From positions 26,101,409 to 26,165,408 of the forward strand of contig OY727093.1 in assembly GCA_963402885.1 (NCBI GenBank): a stretch of DNA of 64,000 nt, in the 5' to 3' direction. Shown here piece by piece: positions 1 to 15,643 of this stretch. The first letter of the stretch is position 1. The number at the start of each line of letters is the position of its first letter. Both the position numbers and the translations under genes were made by a program. The notes under the pieces were generated by a model. It had not been told where the DNA came from and made no database searches. It worked only from the letters and a program-made list of their open reading frames with translations. The DNA comes from Antedon bifida (lineage: Eukaryota; Echinodermata; Crinoidea; Comatulida; Antedonidae).

Positions 1-41
1 ATTCTCGAAAAGTTTAAAAGGTTGTTTAGTGTATAACTTAC

Positions 42-3000
42 ACACATATTGCGTCTGGTTGTAGTTCACAGGTGAAGAAGCGTTTGTCGCAAGGATCAAT
101 GAAACAGAATGGTGGGTTTTCACAAGGCTCTGCACAGTAACAATATTATAATCAATAACATATAACTGTATATCGATGTAGATTTCAGATAGTTATTAAA
201 CCTATATCTTTAAAATAGTTATACATATGTTTTTGAAAAGCATAAAAGTGGTTCACCTAAACGCACAAATACAATTAATTGCAATACCTGGTAAGCAGAT
301 ACAGGTCGGGCAGCCTCTCCTGTCTGTGACGTAACCGAATGGACACGTTTTCTTTCCACAAGAAACCAGTTTACAAGCTGAAAATAAAAAGGCTTATTTT
401 CAATACTATAAACTGCATTATATTAATAATGGGATATTAATGTAAAGCTCTGTCTCTGTGATGTGCCCCAATATAGAAATGATATGCTCAAATATGGTAG
501 TGATATGAAATCATCATGTCCATGGGCACATCACATTTTTTTTTTGTCACATCAAGTTTGACATTAATTTCGTTAATGGAATATGATTTATTCATGAAAC
601 ATGTTGAACAGAGGTCTGGGGAGACCCAAGAGCTGTCAATGTGCATTGTGACTACTACTCATTTTGAGTAATAAGGGACCCACTTTGTATACAGTAAATT
701 AAAGTAAGTTAAATTAATTTTACATGTAGGATATGGCCTACGGTTTAAACTTACGTGGTGCGGACTTGCATTCGCACGTTGGACAACCGTTTTTATCAAG
801 AACATTTCCAAATTCACAGGCTATTTCACAGACTGGCGGACACTCTGCAGATAAGAAAGACGGCATCTTATGTTGTGTGTGTTTTTTTTGTTTTGGTGAC
901 AAAATAACGGATAATGAACATGTGTATGTAATTGAAAAATCTACTTTTACAGTGAAGAGAAATATAAACTTACCACACACTGCCAATGTACCAGAATGTG
1001 TGTAAAACTCTTGAGTGCAGTCACAGTTGTTTGGGCTACAGATTATAATTAAAATGGAATGGTAATACAACATTGAATGGCTTATAACTTTATTGGCGTG
1101 CTAACAAGTTTGATATATGGCAATAGGCCTAAAAACTAAAACATTAGGCAAGCCCTGATCTAACTTTCAGACCACCGATATCAGTATTCATTCAGATATT
1201 GTTAATACAAATGGGTACTAAGTGATATGAGTTCAATATTTCATGATTATTACTTAAAATATTACAAAAAAATGACTTTAAATTCAGAAAATTCAAATTC
1301 AAACTTTAGAATAAAGTATAGTGCCTATAATAATACTTACACACAAACGGCATTTGGATTGAGATTGCATGTAAATAACTCTGGGTCACATGGGTCGATT
1401 AGACATGTAGCGGGAGGATCGCATGGCTCTGGAAACGGATAATATCACAAATAACTAAGACATGGCATATTATATCAGGGTAAATTGTACTGAGTTTTCA
1501 TTCATTAAGGAGAAAAATAACGCTCGATATAGAAGCCTCGATTAATAACTGCACAATTAATTAATTATCAATGTGTACCGCATAGCCATAATACTTGGAT
1601 GGTACTTAGTTTTTCCCATCATGTTGCGACAAACATTAGGCCTATGAAGGTAGTTAGCCTGATGATATGAAATATTCATTAATGTAGCTATGTAGGCCGT
1701 ACTTACCTGGTAGACACACACAAATGTCACAGCCACAGTCATCCGTGGCATAACCAAAGGGACATTTTTTGTTGCAGTAATTGAAAGGACAGTTCTCTAG
1801 GAAAAAATACGATAGTATTAGTAAGGTTATATATCATAATATGTTAAAATATTTTTTATATGATGGCTGTCCCTGTAAAACACTTTAATTTTATTATGAA
1901 TATCAATGATTTTTAGGCAATGATGTTAAACTATTTTAGATATGACGGCTGTCCCTTCCTTACGTAACGTAAAACACTTTGAATTATTGTTATGTAAAAT
2001 TATGAATATCAATACTTTTTAGTCAATGATGTTAACATATTTTAGATACTTTTAATTATTATTATTATAATAATTATGAATATTAATAATGTTAAGGCGT
2101 TGATAAAACAGTGATAATTTTGATATCCGGAGTTGTGAAACATCTGTAAATAAATAAAAAGTATAGTCCTAATCTCTGTCTACACTATAAAACTTTATGT
2201 GACAACAACTTTATGGGCATATCACTACCATATTTGGGCACATCACACTTTGTAGACAGAGCGTTAGAATACAATGGAGGACTTGCATGATGTTATAAAC
2301 TTACTTCTTCCACATCGACGACCTTTGTAACACTTTGGACAGTCACATGTGAAGCCACGGGCGATTGTTGGATCTTCTACACAAACTCCTCCATTCAAAC
2401 AGTTATCACCAGTCTCACATGCATCCAATGTCACAGCTAAGAAAATAAGAATATAAGTGGAACGCCTAAATATAACAATACCCTACTACAGTGTATAAGT
2501 AAGTAAGTAAGATGAACTCGGCGTTCAAACTTGCAGTCTCTAAAATATGGAATAACCTACCAACTGAAATTAAACATTCCCCAAAATTGCTTCATTCAAA
2601 GCTAGATATCGATCTCATTTTTTTCACAAAACTAAACTTTTTTTTTCTTGATTTGTTTGTATCAAGACAGGACCACAATGTGAAACAGGTTTTCTTTTGC
2701 CTGATTGTGTGATCCTGTATAAAGATGTTGTTAAATAAAAAATGTATAATTTATGTGTAGGCCTACCAGCAAGTCATCCATTCAATGTTGTATCTTTTAT
2801 AACACATGCATTTGCTACAGATTTTTTTCTATGTATGTAAATTTTGATAAAACAATAATAATTATATTCATTATGGATATGATTGTGTCACAATATTTTT
2901 TAAATACCTGTGCATTCCACTTCTCTTCCACCAATATCATAAAAATGTGGTTTACAATCACAATTACTTGGCCTAAAATAAAAATAATATCAATATTAGC

Positions 3001-6000
3001 CTAAAATTATCATAGAAAAGATAATGTAATGTACTGTACTAATAACTATATTATCGCATATTCAACCTTGTAATCGCGCCCATCTCTTCCTCCACAATGT
3101 GAATTTTGTTTCTATGTTATTAATCCACAATCGAATTTCGAACCTTAAGCTTGGTTCCCACTGACGTAACGCAATGACGTAAACGCAACGCAAGCGTGTT
3201 GACCAATGACAAGCGACAGTTTGTGATTGGTCAACTTACGTTGCGTTACGTCCTTGTTGTGTTGCGTCTCTAGTGGGAACCAATGTGCAATTGTATTAAT
3301 TTTCCTTAGATGCTCATATTACTGTTTTCCAAAACCGAAGTTTAAAAACCAGAGCCGAATAATTAGAGCCAAATCATAACGGAACTCAAAGTACTGTAAA
3401 ACCACTTTCCTTCACCTAAAGTTTGTTGACTCAGTCGTGCCTATATTGTTAATACGTACAATGGATTAGATTCTACTTCCTACTTCAACATATCTTTTGT
3501 ATTAAGATTCACTTATGATTAGTTCTAAATAGTTGAAGACTTCCTAAGTACGCCACTCCACTTCCCCTGGATTTTAACTATCCGTTCATTAAGACGAATA
3601 TAATTATAGTTAATTCCAGATAGTTTGTTCTTTAATACTTATAATTATAAGTGCCGGACCTATACCAATTAACATATGCTTTTGTATAAGTTTTATCAAT
3701 CTTCAAATTATGCGGTTGTTCTAAGAATTAAATTAAATCACATCACGTATTTTGTTCGTTTACGCAATAAGTCGAATTGAAGTATAATGTGCTCTAGTCC
3801 TATTCATTCATTCATTCGGTTTCATTTCACAATGCATCACACTTGATAAGTTATTACAGAATAATTCAAAGTATTAAATACAAGATGCAAAGCCTGGAAA
3901 AAACAAATAAGCTCAATATATAGAGCTTTAAGCCTGTATTCACCAGAACAAAATAACTAACTAATAATAATTCTATCAAATAATAATAATAAACAATACG
4001 TACATTTAGGCCTAATTAAATAAGATCAGACAAGTAGTCTTAATTAAGGTGAAACGAAATCAAACTGTATCATGTATTTCAATATCTCTTTTTCCAATCC
4101 AGGTTTTGTTCAGTGTCTATTTAATTTGAATCACTTAAAGCAGGGAAGAGTGAATTTAGTTGTAATTTCACTCTTCCTTTCTTAAAGCAAATCATAACAA
4201 TTGATATGTTGAAAGAATCGTTTACGTCAAATTCTTCCGGAAGGGGGAATAGTGAAAAGTGTAATCTCACTCTGCTCTGTGTAAATATAAACATATACGT
4301 CGTTAGGATTTTAATCCGCGACTACAGTTCTCGACCACCGCCTTAAAACTGTAATGACATGATTTCTTAATTAAAATTGTACGAATAAGATTGATTTTTT
4401 TGTATTGAACTTACACACACACTGTTGATATTTTCCAAGGACAAACGACTCCAGGTGCACACGGGTCCTTCTTACATATTTTGGAGGCGTCGCAACTTTC
4501 ATCTATATTAATACAATTGTACAGTGTACGAATTTATAATATGATTGCAATATCGTTTTAAGGTACCATATTTAATAATTTATTGTTCTTGAGGGGTTTT
4601 AGGGAGGTACGTTTATTCGAAGGAGGCGTTTATTTTGTGGGTGTAATTATGTATATTCAAATAAATGCTCCCTCCATGAGAAAATACAACACAGTTAAGG
4701 TCTAATATCAAGAATAAAATACAGTAAAAATTGTGTCAAAATGCATGGTAAATTGTAGATCTTGAAAGCCATGAATTCTACTACAAAATAGAAATTTGTT
4801 ATAATACAGTATTCAGAGGGTGGAGAGGGGGAGTGGGGGAGCGTTTATTAGTGGCGGAGTTTATTCGAGTAAGGTATACGTATATAAGTACTCTAGGCGT
4901 TGATTTCTGTTCTGATGATGAGAACAGTTTTCTCGAAACATGTCACGGTGTTTTATGGCAGTTTGCCTATTTATCAAATGCCTCTTGGTTTTAACTCGAA
5001 AGTTTGGTGGTATCATACATGATTTATCTAACAAATAGAGATAAAATAATATAGGCTTAGGCTTTCATATCTATGATTATACTACATAAGCTGAGGGCAG
5101 CAATTCAACTTACCCGGCCTGCATTTGCATGTTTCACATCCGTTTTCATCTCTTAAATACCCAAATGGACAATTAAAAAGGCAATTTAAATCAGGACATG
5201 GACCTACAAATAATACAATAGCTCTTTTATTCAAAGTTGTTAGATTGTTCATTATATTCGTTCATTAAATTCATAAATGTTTAGCAGTATTTGTTCGTCT
5301 TATTTTCATTTATCATTCGTTCATCTTAAGTATTCGTTCCGGCTATATTCGTTTATTTCATATTATTAGAATTACTCATTCATACATTCGTTTATTCATT
5401 CATTCATATTTATCTCCATATTTTTTTCATCTATATACGCTCATTCATTCATTCGTTCATTAATAATTCATGAACTGTTTTCTATTCATTCATTATGTAA
5501 ATGTTTTTTTTTATTTATGTTATTTTATCATTTGTTATCATATTAATATTATTCATTCATGTATTCGTTTAGTCATATTTATCTCCATATTCTTTCATCT
5601 ATATACGCTCATTCATTCATTCGTTCATTATCATTAATAATTCATAAACTGTTTTCTATTCATTCTGTAAATGTTATTTTTATTTATGTTATGTTATCAT
5701 CTGTTATCATGGCTTACCCGCTGTGCATTCACATATGTAGCAACCGTTTTCGCGTGTATATCCGTACTGGCAATCGAGCAATGGACAGTTAAGTCCTGGA
5801 CAGGGCCTTGGTGTAGTTGATTCCTCGCCTGGGCCTAACAAAATATAATTAAAAAATAATTAAACCCAACTCTTAATTTTAGGTGAACGTACTACAAATA
5901 TTGCAATTGAATGTTAAAACATGCACAACATTCTGAGAAAAAGGAATGTAGATTAGTTGATTTTATGGGGGTGTCATATAGGATAGCAACACCAGTAAAT

Positions 6001-7540
6001 TCTGTTTTTCTATTCTACTATTATTCATTCTGTAAAGCTCTGTCTACAGTTAAGGGACAAAAAATGTGATGTCCCTATATATAGACATGATGATGTCATA
6101 TCACTACCATATTTGGCATATCACTACCATATTTGGGCATATCACTACCATATTTGAGCATATCACTACCATTTTGGGGCACAAACTTTTTTGATAGTGT
6201 AGACCGATTTTCATTTATTTAGTCTGTTATCATCACTTACCAGTGGCGCATTCGCATATGTGGCAACCGTTTTCATCGCGTGCGTATCCGTACAGCAGAC
6301 AATCAAGCAATGGACAGTCGAGCCCCGGACATGGTCTGGGTGTAGTTGATTCCTCACCTGAGCATAAAACAAGTTTGTTTTTTTATTGTTATAATTGGCC
6401 TATGCAGACCAACTAATGAACTTTCCTTTCTGAGAAATGTTGCAATGGAATAAAAGTAAAAACAGTTAGTGGGTTCTGAGGACCAGTGACGGTATATATT
6501 CATCAGTGAATGCAATCTAAGCGAAATGCTTAAATATTGAGTTAAGTGAAATACTTCAAATATTGGTGTGATTGGTGAATACGGCCACATGGTTGGTGAA
6601 TGTAGTTCAGACATAATGATAATGAAAATAATAAAGTTCAATTTAATATATCGCAAAATGCAGGGCGCATCTAACGCTGAACAATCGACAGAAAAGAGAA
6701 AAAGAATAATGACAAAGTAAAACAATAGTTAGCTTTTTTCTTCACATTTTTAAGAATTTGTTTTTACAGGTTTTGCCGTTTTGCATTGTTATTGGTTTCT
6801 AAGACCCTGTAAAACCAATGATTCGCAAAGATAAATATTGATTGCATTTACAAAGGATGTTCAAGCATCGTTGAGACAATACAATAGCCGAAACCCAATG
6901 CATTGCGTACTTCCCTTTCTATGACGATTGAATACAAGTATCTGTTTCCTTCCTACACATTGAAGATTAAGTGGAAATACATCACAGACTTAAACAATAA
7001 TTTTTGTTTTAATAACTTAAAAAAAAATATGTGTATATATTTCTTTCCTTTTTCTTAGATGACACAAGTCAAATAAACATAAACTTTTATTAACATTTAA
7101 TAAAGCTTCAATTTTCACTTAAGCATTTCTTAATTGACTTAATCAGAACGATTAAGACGGGAAAATAACAAAATGACCATGGTCTAATACCCTTGACCTA
7201 TTCTTCTTACATTTGAATTCGACTAACGTGAAGTAACTATTGGGGTTGTGTATCCAACAATCCAACCACCACCCCCACCCCCTCCACCACTTCTCCAGTG
7301 ATAATAATGTTTTACTACAATATATAGTTGTATGGATAATTGAAAACATAGTTCTATATATATTGTTCTTCTCTACTTGCAATTGTCTTGAAATCTAGAA
7401 GTATGATATTAATGTATTTTATGAAAAACATATAAAGCCAATATAAATGTGTGTTACTTACCAATTACGTAAGGATGTGCTATGCTTACTGCACAGAGCA
7501 GACTGGCCGTGATAACCAACTGTAATATCGACTTAGCCAT
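42..7540 (-). CDS. Secreted antistasin/EGF/cysteine-module mosaic protein, 5' part (13 exons seen, C-terminus outside window)
   Basis: Exons, 5' to 3' on the minus strand: 7540-7462, 6357-6241, 5828-5718, 5203-5114, 4502-4415, 2972-2908, 2436-2305, 1796-1707, 1428-1341, 1035-974, 844-755, 377-288, 129-42. All have AG/GT borders and phases join without a stop, giving about 396 residues. Exon 1 encodes a signal peptide (MAKSILQLVITASLLCAVSI...). Module order: antistasin-like x3 (CPxLxCxxxCxxGYxxDxNGCxxCxC), a two-exon cysteine module (DPC...VCV joined to NCDC...GG...EC), EGF-like, antistasin-like, cysteine module, antistasin-like x2, and the first half of a third cysteine module. Introns between modules are phase 1; the intron inside the cysteine module is phase 2, the usual signature of exon shuffling. 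Antistasin domains are protease inhibitors in leeches; a matrix or secreted inhibitor role here is inference. The gene continues beyond base 1. I cannot name an orthologue. Confidence 0.85.
443..563. repeat. MITE family A, copy 1 (degenerate)
   Basis: Has the left end TAAAGCTCTGTCT and the internal GTGATGTGCCC ... ATATGGTAGTGATATG blocks, then a diverged right arm ending near CATCAAGTTTGACA. Lies in an intron of the antistasin-mosaic gene. Confidence 0.6.
2170..2266. repeat. MITE family A, copy 2
   Basis: Short copy with CTCTGTCTACACTAT at the left and TGTAGACAGAGCG at the right, with ATCACTACCATATTTGGGC units between. Confidence 0.65.
2512..2640 (+). pseudogene. LINE reverse-transcriptase C-terminal remnant
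   Basis: An open stretch beginning MNSAFKLAVSKIWNNLPTEI resembles the end of CR1/L2-type ORF2 proteins, where a W-N-x-LP-x-EI motif precedes the last helix. It is a fragment in an intron of the antistasin-mosaic gene, opposite to that gene. Family assignment is from motif memory. Confidence 0.45.
3147..3285. repeat. Palindromic MITE with TTGGTTCCCACT ends
   Basis: The left arm TTGGTTCCCACT is answered by AGTGGGAACCAA at the right, with matching ACGTAACGCAA and TTGCGTTACGT inner arms. A decayed relative sharing CTTGGTTCCA and TTGTGTTGCGT words sits near 11748-11850 in PECR. Confidence 0.65.
5395..5712. repeat. Tandem duplication of about 150 bp in TTCA-rich DNA
   Basis: 5395-5540 and 5553-5712 share long matches (TTTATCTCCATATT, CATCTATATACGCTCATTC, AACTGTTTTCTATTCATTC, TTATCATCTGTTATCA) and both carry ATTC/TTCA microsatellite runs. 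They lie next to the antistasin exon at 5718-5828. Confidence 0.7.
6032..6206. repeat. MITE family A, copy 3, with expanded internal units
   Basis: Starts TAAAGCTCTGTCTAC and ends TTTTGATAGTGTAGACC. Internally it has four tandem copies of a 20-21-bp ATATCACTACCATATTTGGGC unit. Confidence 0.75.
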
Positions 7541-7581
7541 CTTATTCAACTGAATAACGATTTTAAACATACGTGTTTTAT

Positions 7582-7592
7582 TTTTATATATA
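7582..7592 (-). promoter_or_regulatory. TATA box of the antistasin-mosaic gene
   Basis: On the minus strand TATATAAAAA lies about 45 bases upstream of the ATG at 7540. That would put transcription start roughly 15-20 bases before the ATG, so a very short 5' UTR if all of it is in exon 1. Motif and spacing only. Confidence 0.45.
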
Positions 7593-8087
7593 CCGGATAA
7601 ATAGTTATGGCCAATCCATGGCCAGCGATTCTAGATTAGCGGAGATGAAGTCTTTAATTCGATGACATATTGTTTTCCAAAAGTTTGATTGGCATTATAA
7701 ATTCCCGGCACCTCGGAAGCGGATATAATGGATAAGTACCTAAAACCCTCCCGGATTAACACTAAAGATCTCTATGATTATAATACACAGATTGATAGGC
7801 ATATATTCTAAATCAGAAAAGAGAGAGAAAAACGAAATAATGACGATCACAAATGTTGTGCTTATCTTGTCATTTCTTATGTAGGCCTATAGCTTAAGTT
7901 ATAATAACCAAAAACGCATAATTCATGATACAATCATCGTAGGCCTATTTGGTTTGTTGATACATCGAGCAGTAGATTAGATGGTTATTAATCCAATTAT
8001 TAGTTTCAATTAGGGGCTGTGGCCGGGTTTATGGATTAATAATGGTTCATGGCCGTATCGGAGTTCGGTTCAGCAGTAGAGATCAGA

Positions 8088-8120
8088 ATCAGGGAAGAGT
8101 TGAATTAACTCTTCCCTGAT
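8088..8120. repeat. Perfect 33-bp palindrome upstream of PECR
   Basis: 14-bp arms ATCAGGGAAGAGTT and AACTCTTCCCTGAT around GAATT. About 205 bp upstream of the PECR start codon. A looser pair with the same GGGAAGAGT core lies at 4141-4177. Confidence 0.75.
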
Positions 8121-8324
8121 CAGATGGATCACTGTAGTTGGCGTTCATTCGAGTGTCGGTGAGAGCATGAAAAACTTCTCCATGGTGAGAGTCAGTGGTG
8201 TTTTAGTTTATTTTAACTTTATTTATTTTTCTATGATAAGGCCTATCAAAATTTAGTTAATTTATGATTTTTTCCAATATTGTGTTATTGGTAGAACGCC
8301 CTCTATACTTCAGTTTAGAAAAAC

Positions 8325-12070
<3,746 letters not shown>

Positions 12071-12692
12071 ATAATGGTAAAAGAAGGAAATAAAGATTTG
12101 TAAATGGATTTTAAAAATAATATATCTGCAATTAATAAAATAATTAAAATATAATTGTTGTATGTCGAACATATTAGCAAGTGGCATTAAAACAATTTCA
12201 GAATTTTGGTAACTTAAAATATACTGCAAAACTGTACTTGTACGACGGTAACATTCTAATGCAATGGAACCTAATGTTAGTGCATATAATTTCCTAAAAA
12301 TTACAGAATTCTGTTACTTATGTTGACTTATACTGGATTGGGTGTCACTCACTCTGCAGTGTGTTTTGTGGGAATGCATAATCAATCATGTTTACTTTGA
12401 TTTTTACACCTTAAAAATACATACAAAATAAAATATAAAAGTAGTACTTTACTTTCAACTTATATTAAAAAACACTCAAATCAATGTGACAATCTTTAGT
12501 ACACATTTGGAACCCAAATTGTCTGTCTGTCATAGACCCTACACCCACTAGAATTGACAGATAAAATATTTAATAAATTATCCATAGAATTTTTAGGATA
12601 CTGTCCACAAATGTGTGACCAATCATCAACCAGCATCAACATAATTATTAATTGATATAAAAATGATGATTTAATATATGTGAAGCAATTAT
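12071..12692. other. Convergent intergenic region PECR / PEX11
   Basis: Holds the PECR polyadenylation signal (12089-12094) and otherwise AT-rich DNA. No further gene or repeat recognised. Confidence 0.6.
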
Positions 12693-15643
12693 TTACCTAT
12701 TAGCGACAATATTTTTCTCATATGCAAGATAGCCACCTGCTATCGAGGCAACCACACCACCTAATGCACCAAGACCCTTGCTGCAAAAGTTCAACGCTGC
12801 GAGTGGGATAAACGCATCTGAGACATCGATCAAAAATTCAATTCTTGCTTTATCGAGTTCAGCTTTAATTGCAGTTTTCTCTTCTCTTTCACTCTGGCTT
12901 CTTAATTTTTTGGCTTGAGCAACAAGCAGATTGATTTTACGGAAATCACGGAGTGCGAGAGCCGTTACACCAATCAACCATAACCAATATGAAAGCTTTG
13001 CCCATCGTTGACTTTCAACCTATCAGAAGGAGGCAAAGAATAAGAATTGGTATATCATGTTTCGGACAAGGAGATTTGGTGGTGTAGGGTGAAAATTTCA
13101 GTTAAACCAATATAAGTAAACTCTCCAAAGGGGTCTTCCACTGCTGCTCAGTTCCGGCATGTGGAGCATCATGAAAACGAAACATTGAGATGCGACTTTA
13201 TTTGCTGGAGGCGGAGCAGACGCTTAAAATGGACCTGAAATGGACTTTCGATTTTCAAGAAATTCACACATGTTATTTAAATGTATCAAATTAGCACAAA
13301 CCCATACAAATAAAAACAAAATGTATAGTATTTTGAGTAAAAACGAAATTTTAAGATACCATGGTAAATTAGCGAAAATTACTCACGCCATTGCAATATT
13401 CTATTTCAACGGCCGTCGGAAGCCTCTATATTCACGACGTCACATATACACACGATGATATCGAGAGCGTGTATGCCGCCCGATAGTCGGTGAATGATCG
13501 ACGGCCTGGAAAGATACGCGAAGCGTTGACACTAATACTAATTTATTCTAATGTTGTTGAAATATAGGTCCCTAAAATGTACTTCGTTTGTTCAAAAACC
13601 CGAATTTAGAAGGCCTACCTCCCAAACCTTTACTAGGCCTAGGCCCCCAATCCAGCGCGCGGAGTCGATCCACCACCCACATCATGCGGCGAGGCTCCGT
13701 TTCCAAGGACCAAAGCGATATCAACAACTTGCTGCGCTCATTGTCAAGCCAAAGTAAAATATGAATAAAATTCGTTTTCGAACTGCCTGATTCGTGACAA
13801 ATAAATTATCATAATTATCTCATATTACTAATTTAATTCTGCTAAACTAAAAACTAAAGAAACTAACACATTTTAGCAGTACAAATTACGAACGATATAC
13901 AAAATAATACACGAACGACGGAAAATATGGATACGCATCATTGCGCACGGAGCTGTATCCCGGACAACGTTGCCAGGCCAACTTCGGTATTGCCAGAAAA
14001 AACCCGTTGATTTTAAGATTTTAAATCGTCATTTACTCGATGAATAACCGTTTATACGGTAATAATTTTATCTAAAAAAATTCTAAATACGTTTCTGCAA
14101 ATGCACAAGCATTTTTTAGAAAATACTCCATAGATTTCAAGAGTTATAGCCAAAAAACTGCAAATTGTCCATTGGAGGGATAGGAATATATTCGCAAAGT
14201 GACGTCACCCGCGAATTTTTTTGATTTTCAAATGGGGCTTTCCCCAAAAGGGCCAATTTATATTTTGTAACAATATACATTCTAGCAACACCTAGTAGCC
14301 CCCAAAACATCATTCTAAAATGAAAAAAATCGAAAATCCATTTCAGGTCCATTTTAAGGAACCAGAATCATTTGTATTAATAAGGCTGGAGAAAATGTGT
14401 AAAGTTTAAACAGTAGTAGTACTTGATTTTATTATACTAAGAAATGCACTACAAATTAATTCAAACATGATTTATAATCAAACATAGTACAGCTACATTT
14501 TTAGTTAGATTAAATTAAAGATATTAAACTTAATTGTGTACCGTGAAAACTTTGATTTGTCCAAACCATATCGCATGGTCAAGCACTAGCCACCCGGCTT
14601 TTCCAATACTTCCGATGAGTGCGAACATTTTGAGCTTTTCATCTGTTGTACGCAATGCATCTACAGCCTTCAGTGAAAAATCGATGCATCTCAACATTCT
14701 GAATACTGTTGGGGAAAATGTATGGTTAATTTGTTGTGAATGCTGATTCTGTTTGGCAGATAAATGTTGCAGGATTTGTTGGCAATTGTTGTGCTGAAAT
14801 TTAAATCTATCGCTAGTCTGTTAAAGACACAGCGAAGGTTATATTGTAATTAATGCGGTCCAACATGACTCAATGCAATTATGCAAACAGATTTTAGTTT
14901 TTTTGGTTTTTTTTATACGCATCCAACAACGAGTAACTCGCCAATTACAGTATGAATAAACTATTTTATAATTTATCATGCTTATGTCTCATTTGAGGCT
15001 TAGGGAGTGGAGTTGAAAGAGTTGTGAGATCCTAGGTCAGGATTGAACCCTAGACCTTGGGATTGGAAGGCAATAGCGTTAACCACACTGTATCAGTCAG
15101 TGGAGTCATACCGTACGGTATTCATCCCAAAATATTCCTCCATAAATTTTAAGTCGGGAAAATATATAATATGCATAAGTATATGATTAAAATATGATAA
15201 ATCTGGAAAAAAAACCAATCAATGTCTGACGCATAATAATGTTTTACTTTACATTTTCTTGATGTTGTAATTGCCGACTCCAAATTCTTGACTTTCTGGT
15301 GAAATGATGTCACACTATCCCGTCTTGAAAGATACCATAATACAAATCTGGAAGCATACTGGATTGTCCTAAAGATAAATCAAACGATATGCTTTACTTT
15401 CAGATAGCCTACTGCCTCGCCACACAAGTTTTTGTTTTTCCCAGGTCAGCCTGCTGCATGGTGCAAGTGAAGTTTGCACACAACAATGTTTTGGGCCTAC
15501 CTTTACTAACTCTAGGCCTAGCTATCCAAGCCTAGGCTAGTTTAAATATATTACCTGTAAATTTTATCTCTTCCCTCTGTATAGCTCGTGTACTTAACAT
15601 AATCACGGATAACGGAGTTTTGTGTTTGTTTCGACATGGACAT
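12693..15643 (-). CDS. PEX11: Peroxisomal membrane protein 11 (peroxisome proliferation)
   Basis: Four exons: 15643-15555, 15368-15253, 14705-14542, 13019-12693, giving 231 residues with all phases consistent. PEX11 proteins bind and bend the peroxisomal membrane and drive elongation and division. Family landmarks: N-terminal EGRDKIYRTIQYASRF; NLESAITTSRKLFRMLRCID; DHAIWFGQIKVF before the middle membrane region; the charged helix LRSQSEREEKTAIK; and a C-terminal FIPLAALNFCSKGLGALGGV segment followed by a glycine-rich membrane stretch. The SRKLFR junction fixes the exon 2/3 splice and rules out an earlier acceptor near 14794 that also gives an open frame. The first of two in-frame ATGs (M-S-M-S) is used. 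The last codons read AAT AGG TAA; AG|GTAAAT could also be a donor, so a further exon is not excluded. The PEX11A/B type is more likely than PEX11G, by impression only. Confidence 0.94.
13228..14353. mobile_element. Non-autonomous DNA transposon with TTAA target duplication, in PEX11 intron 3
   Basis: Terminal inverted repeats AATGGACCTGAAATGGA (left from 13228, right as its complement ending 14353), extending with one mismatch into TTTCGATTTT. TTAA flanks both ends (13224-13227 and 14354-14357). 1126 bp with no transposase ORF. TTAA duplications are typical of Kolobok and piggyBac superfamilies. A TGACGTCA palindrome sits at 14200-14207 near the right end. Confidence 0.85.
14917..15108 (-). 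repeat. tRNA-derived composite SINE (family R1), copy 1, partial
   Basis: Shares ACGCATCCAACA, AACTATTTTATAATTTATC and the reverse-strand tRNA-like core (B-box type GGTTCAATCCTGACCT) with copies at 31.5-31.9 kb and 45.97-46.44 kb. Lies in PEX11 intron 2. Confidence 0.75.

Larger units (their letters stand above)
7541..8324. other. Divergent intergenic region, antistasin-mosaic gene / PECR
   Basis: 784 bp between two divergently transcribed start codons. It holds the TATA box of the left gene and a perfect palindrome at 8088-8120. I see no ORF, RNA gene or further repeat. Confidence 0.6.

Noticed and set aside
733-1005. 90-residue plus-strand ORF
   Set aside because: Antisense shadow of antistasin and cysteine-module exons on the minus strand.
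5250-5470. Possible CRISPR-like regular repeats (ATTCATTC)
   Set aside because: Simple microsatellite in a eukaryotic intron; no unique spacers.
14706-14793. In-frame extension of PEX11 exon 3 upstream (acceptor at 14794)
   Set aside because: The phase would not join exon 2, and the SRKLFR family motif is restored only with the acceptor before 14705.
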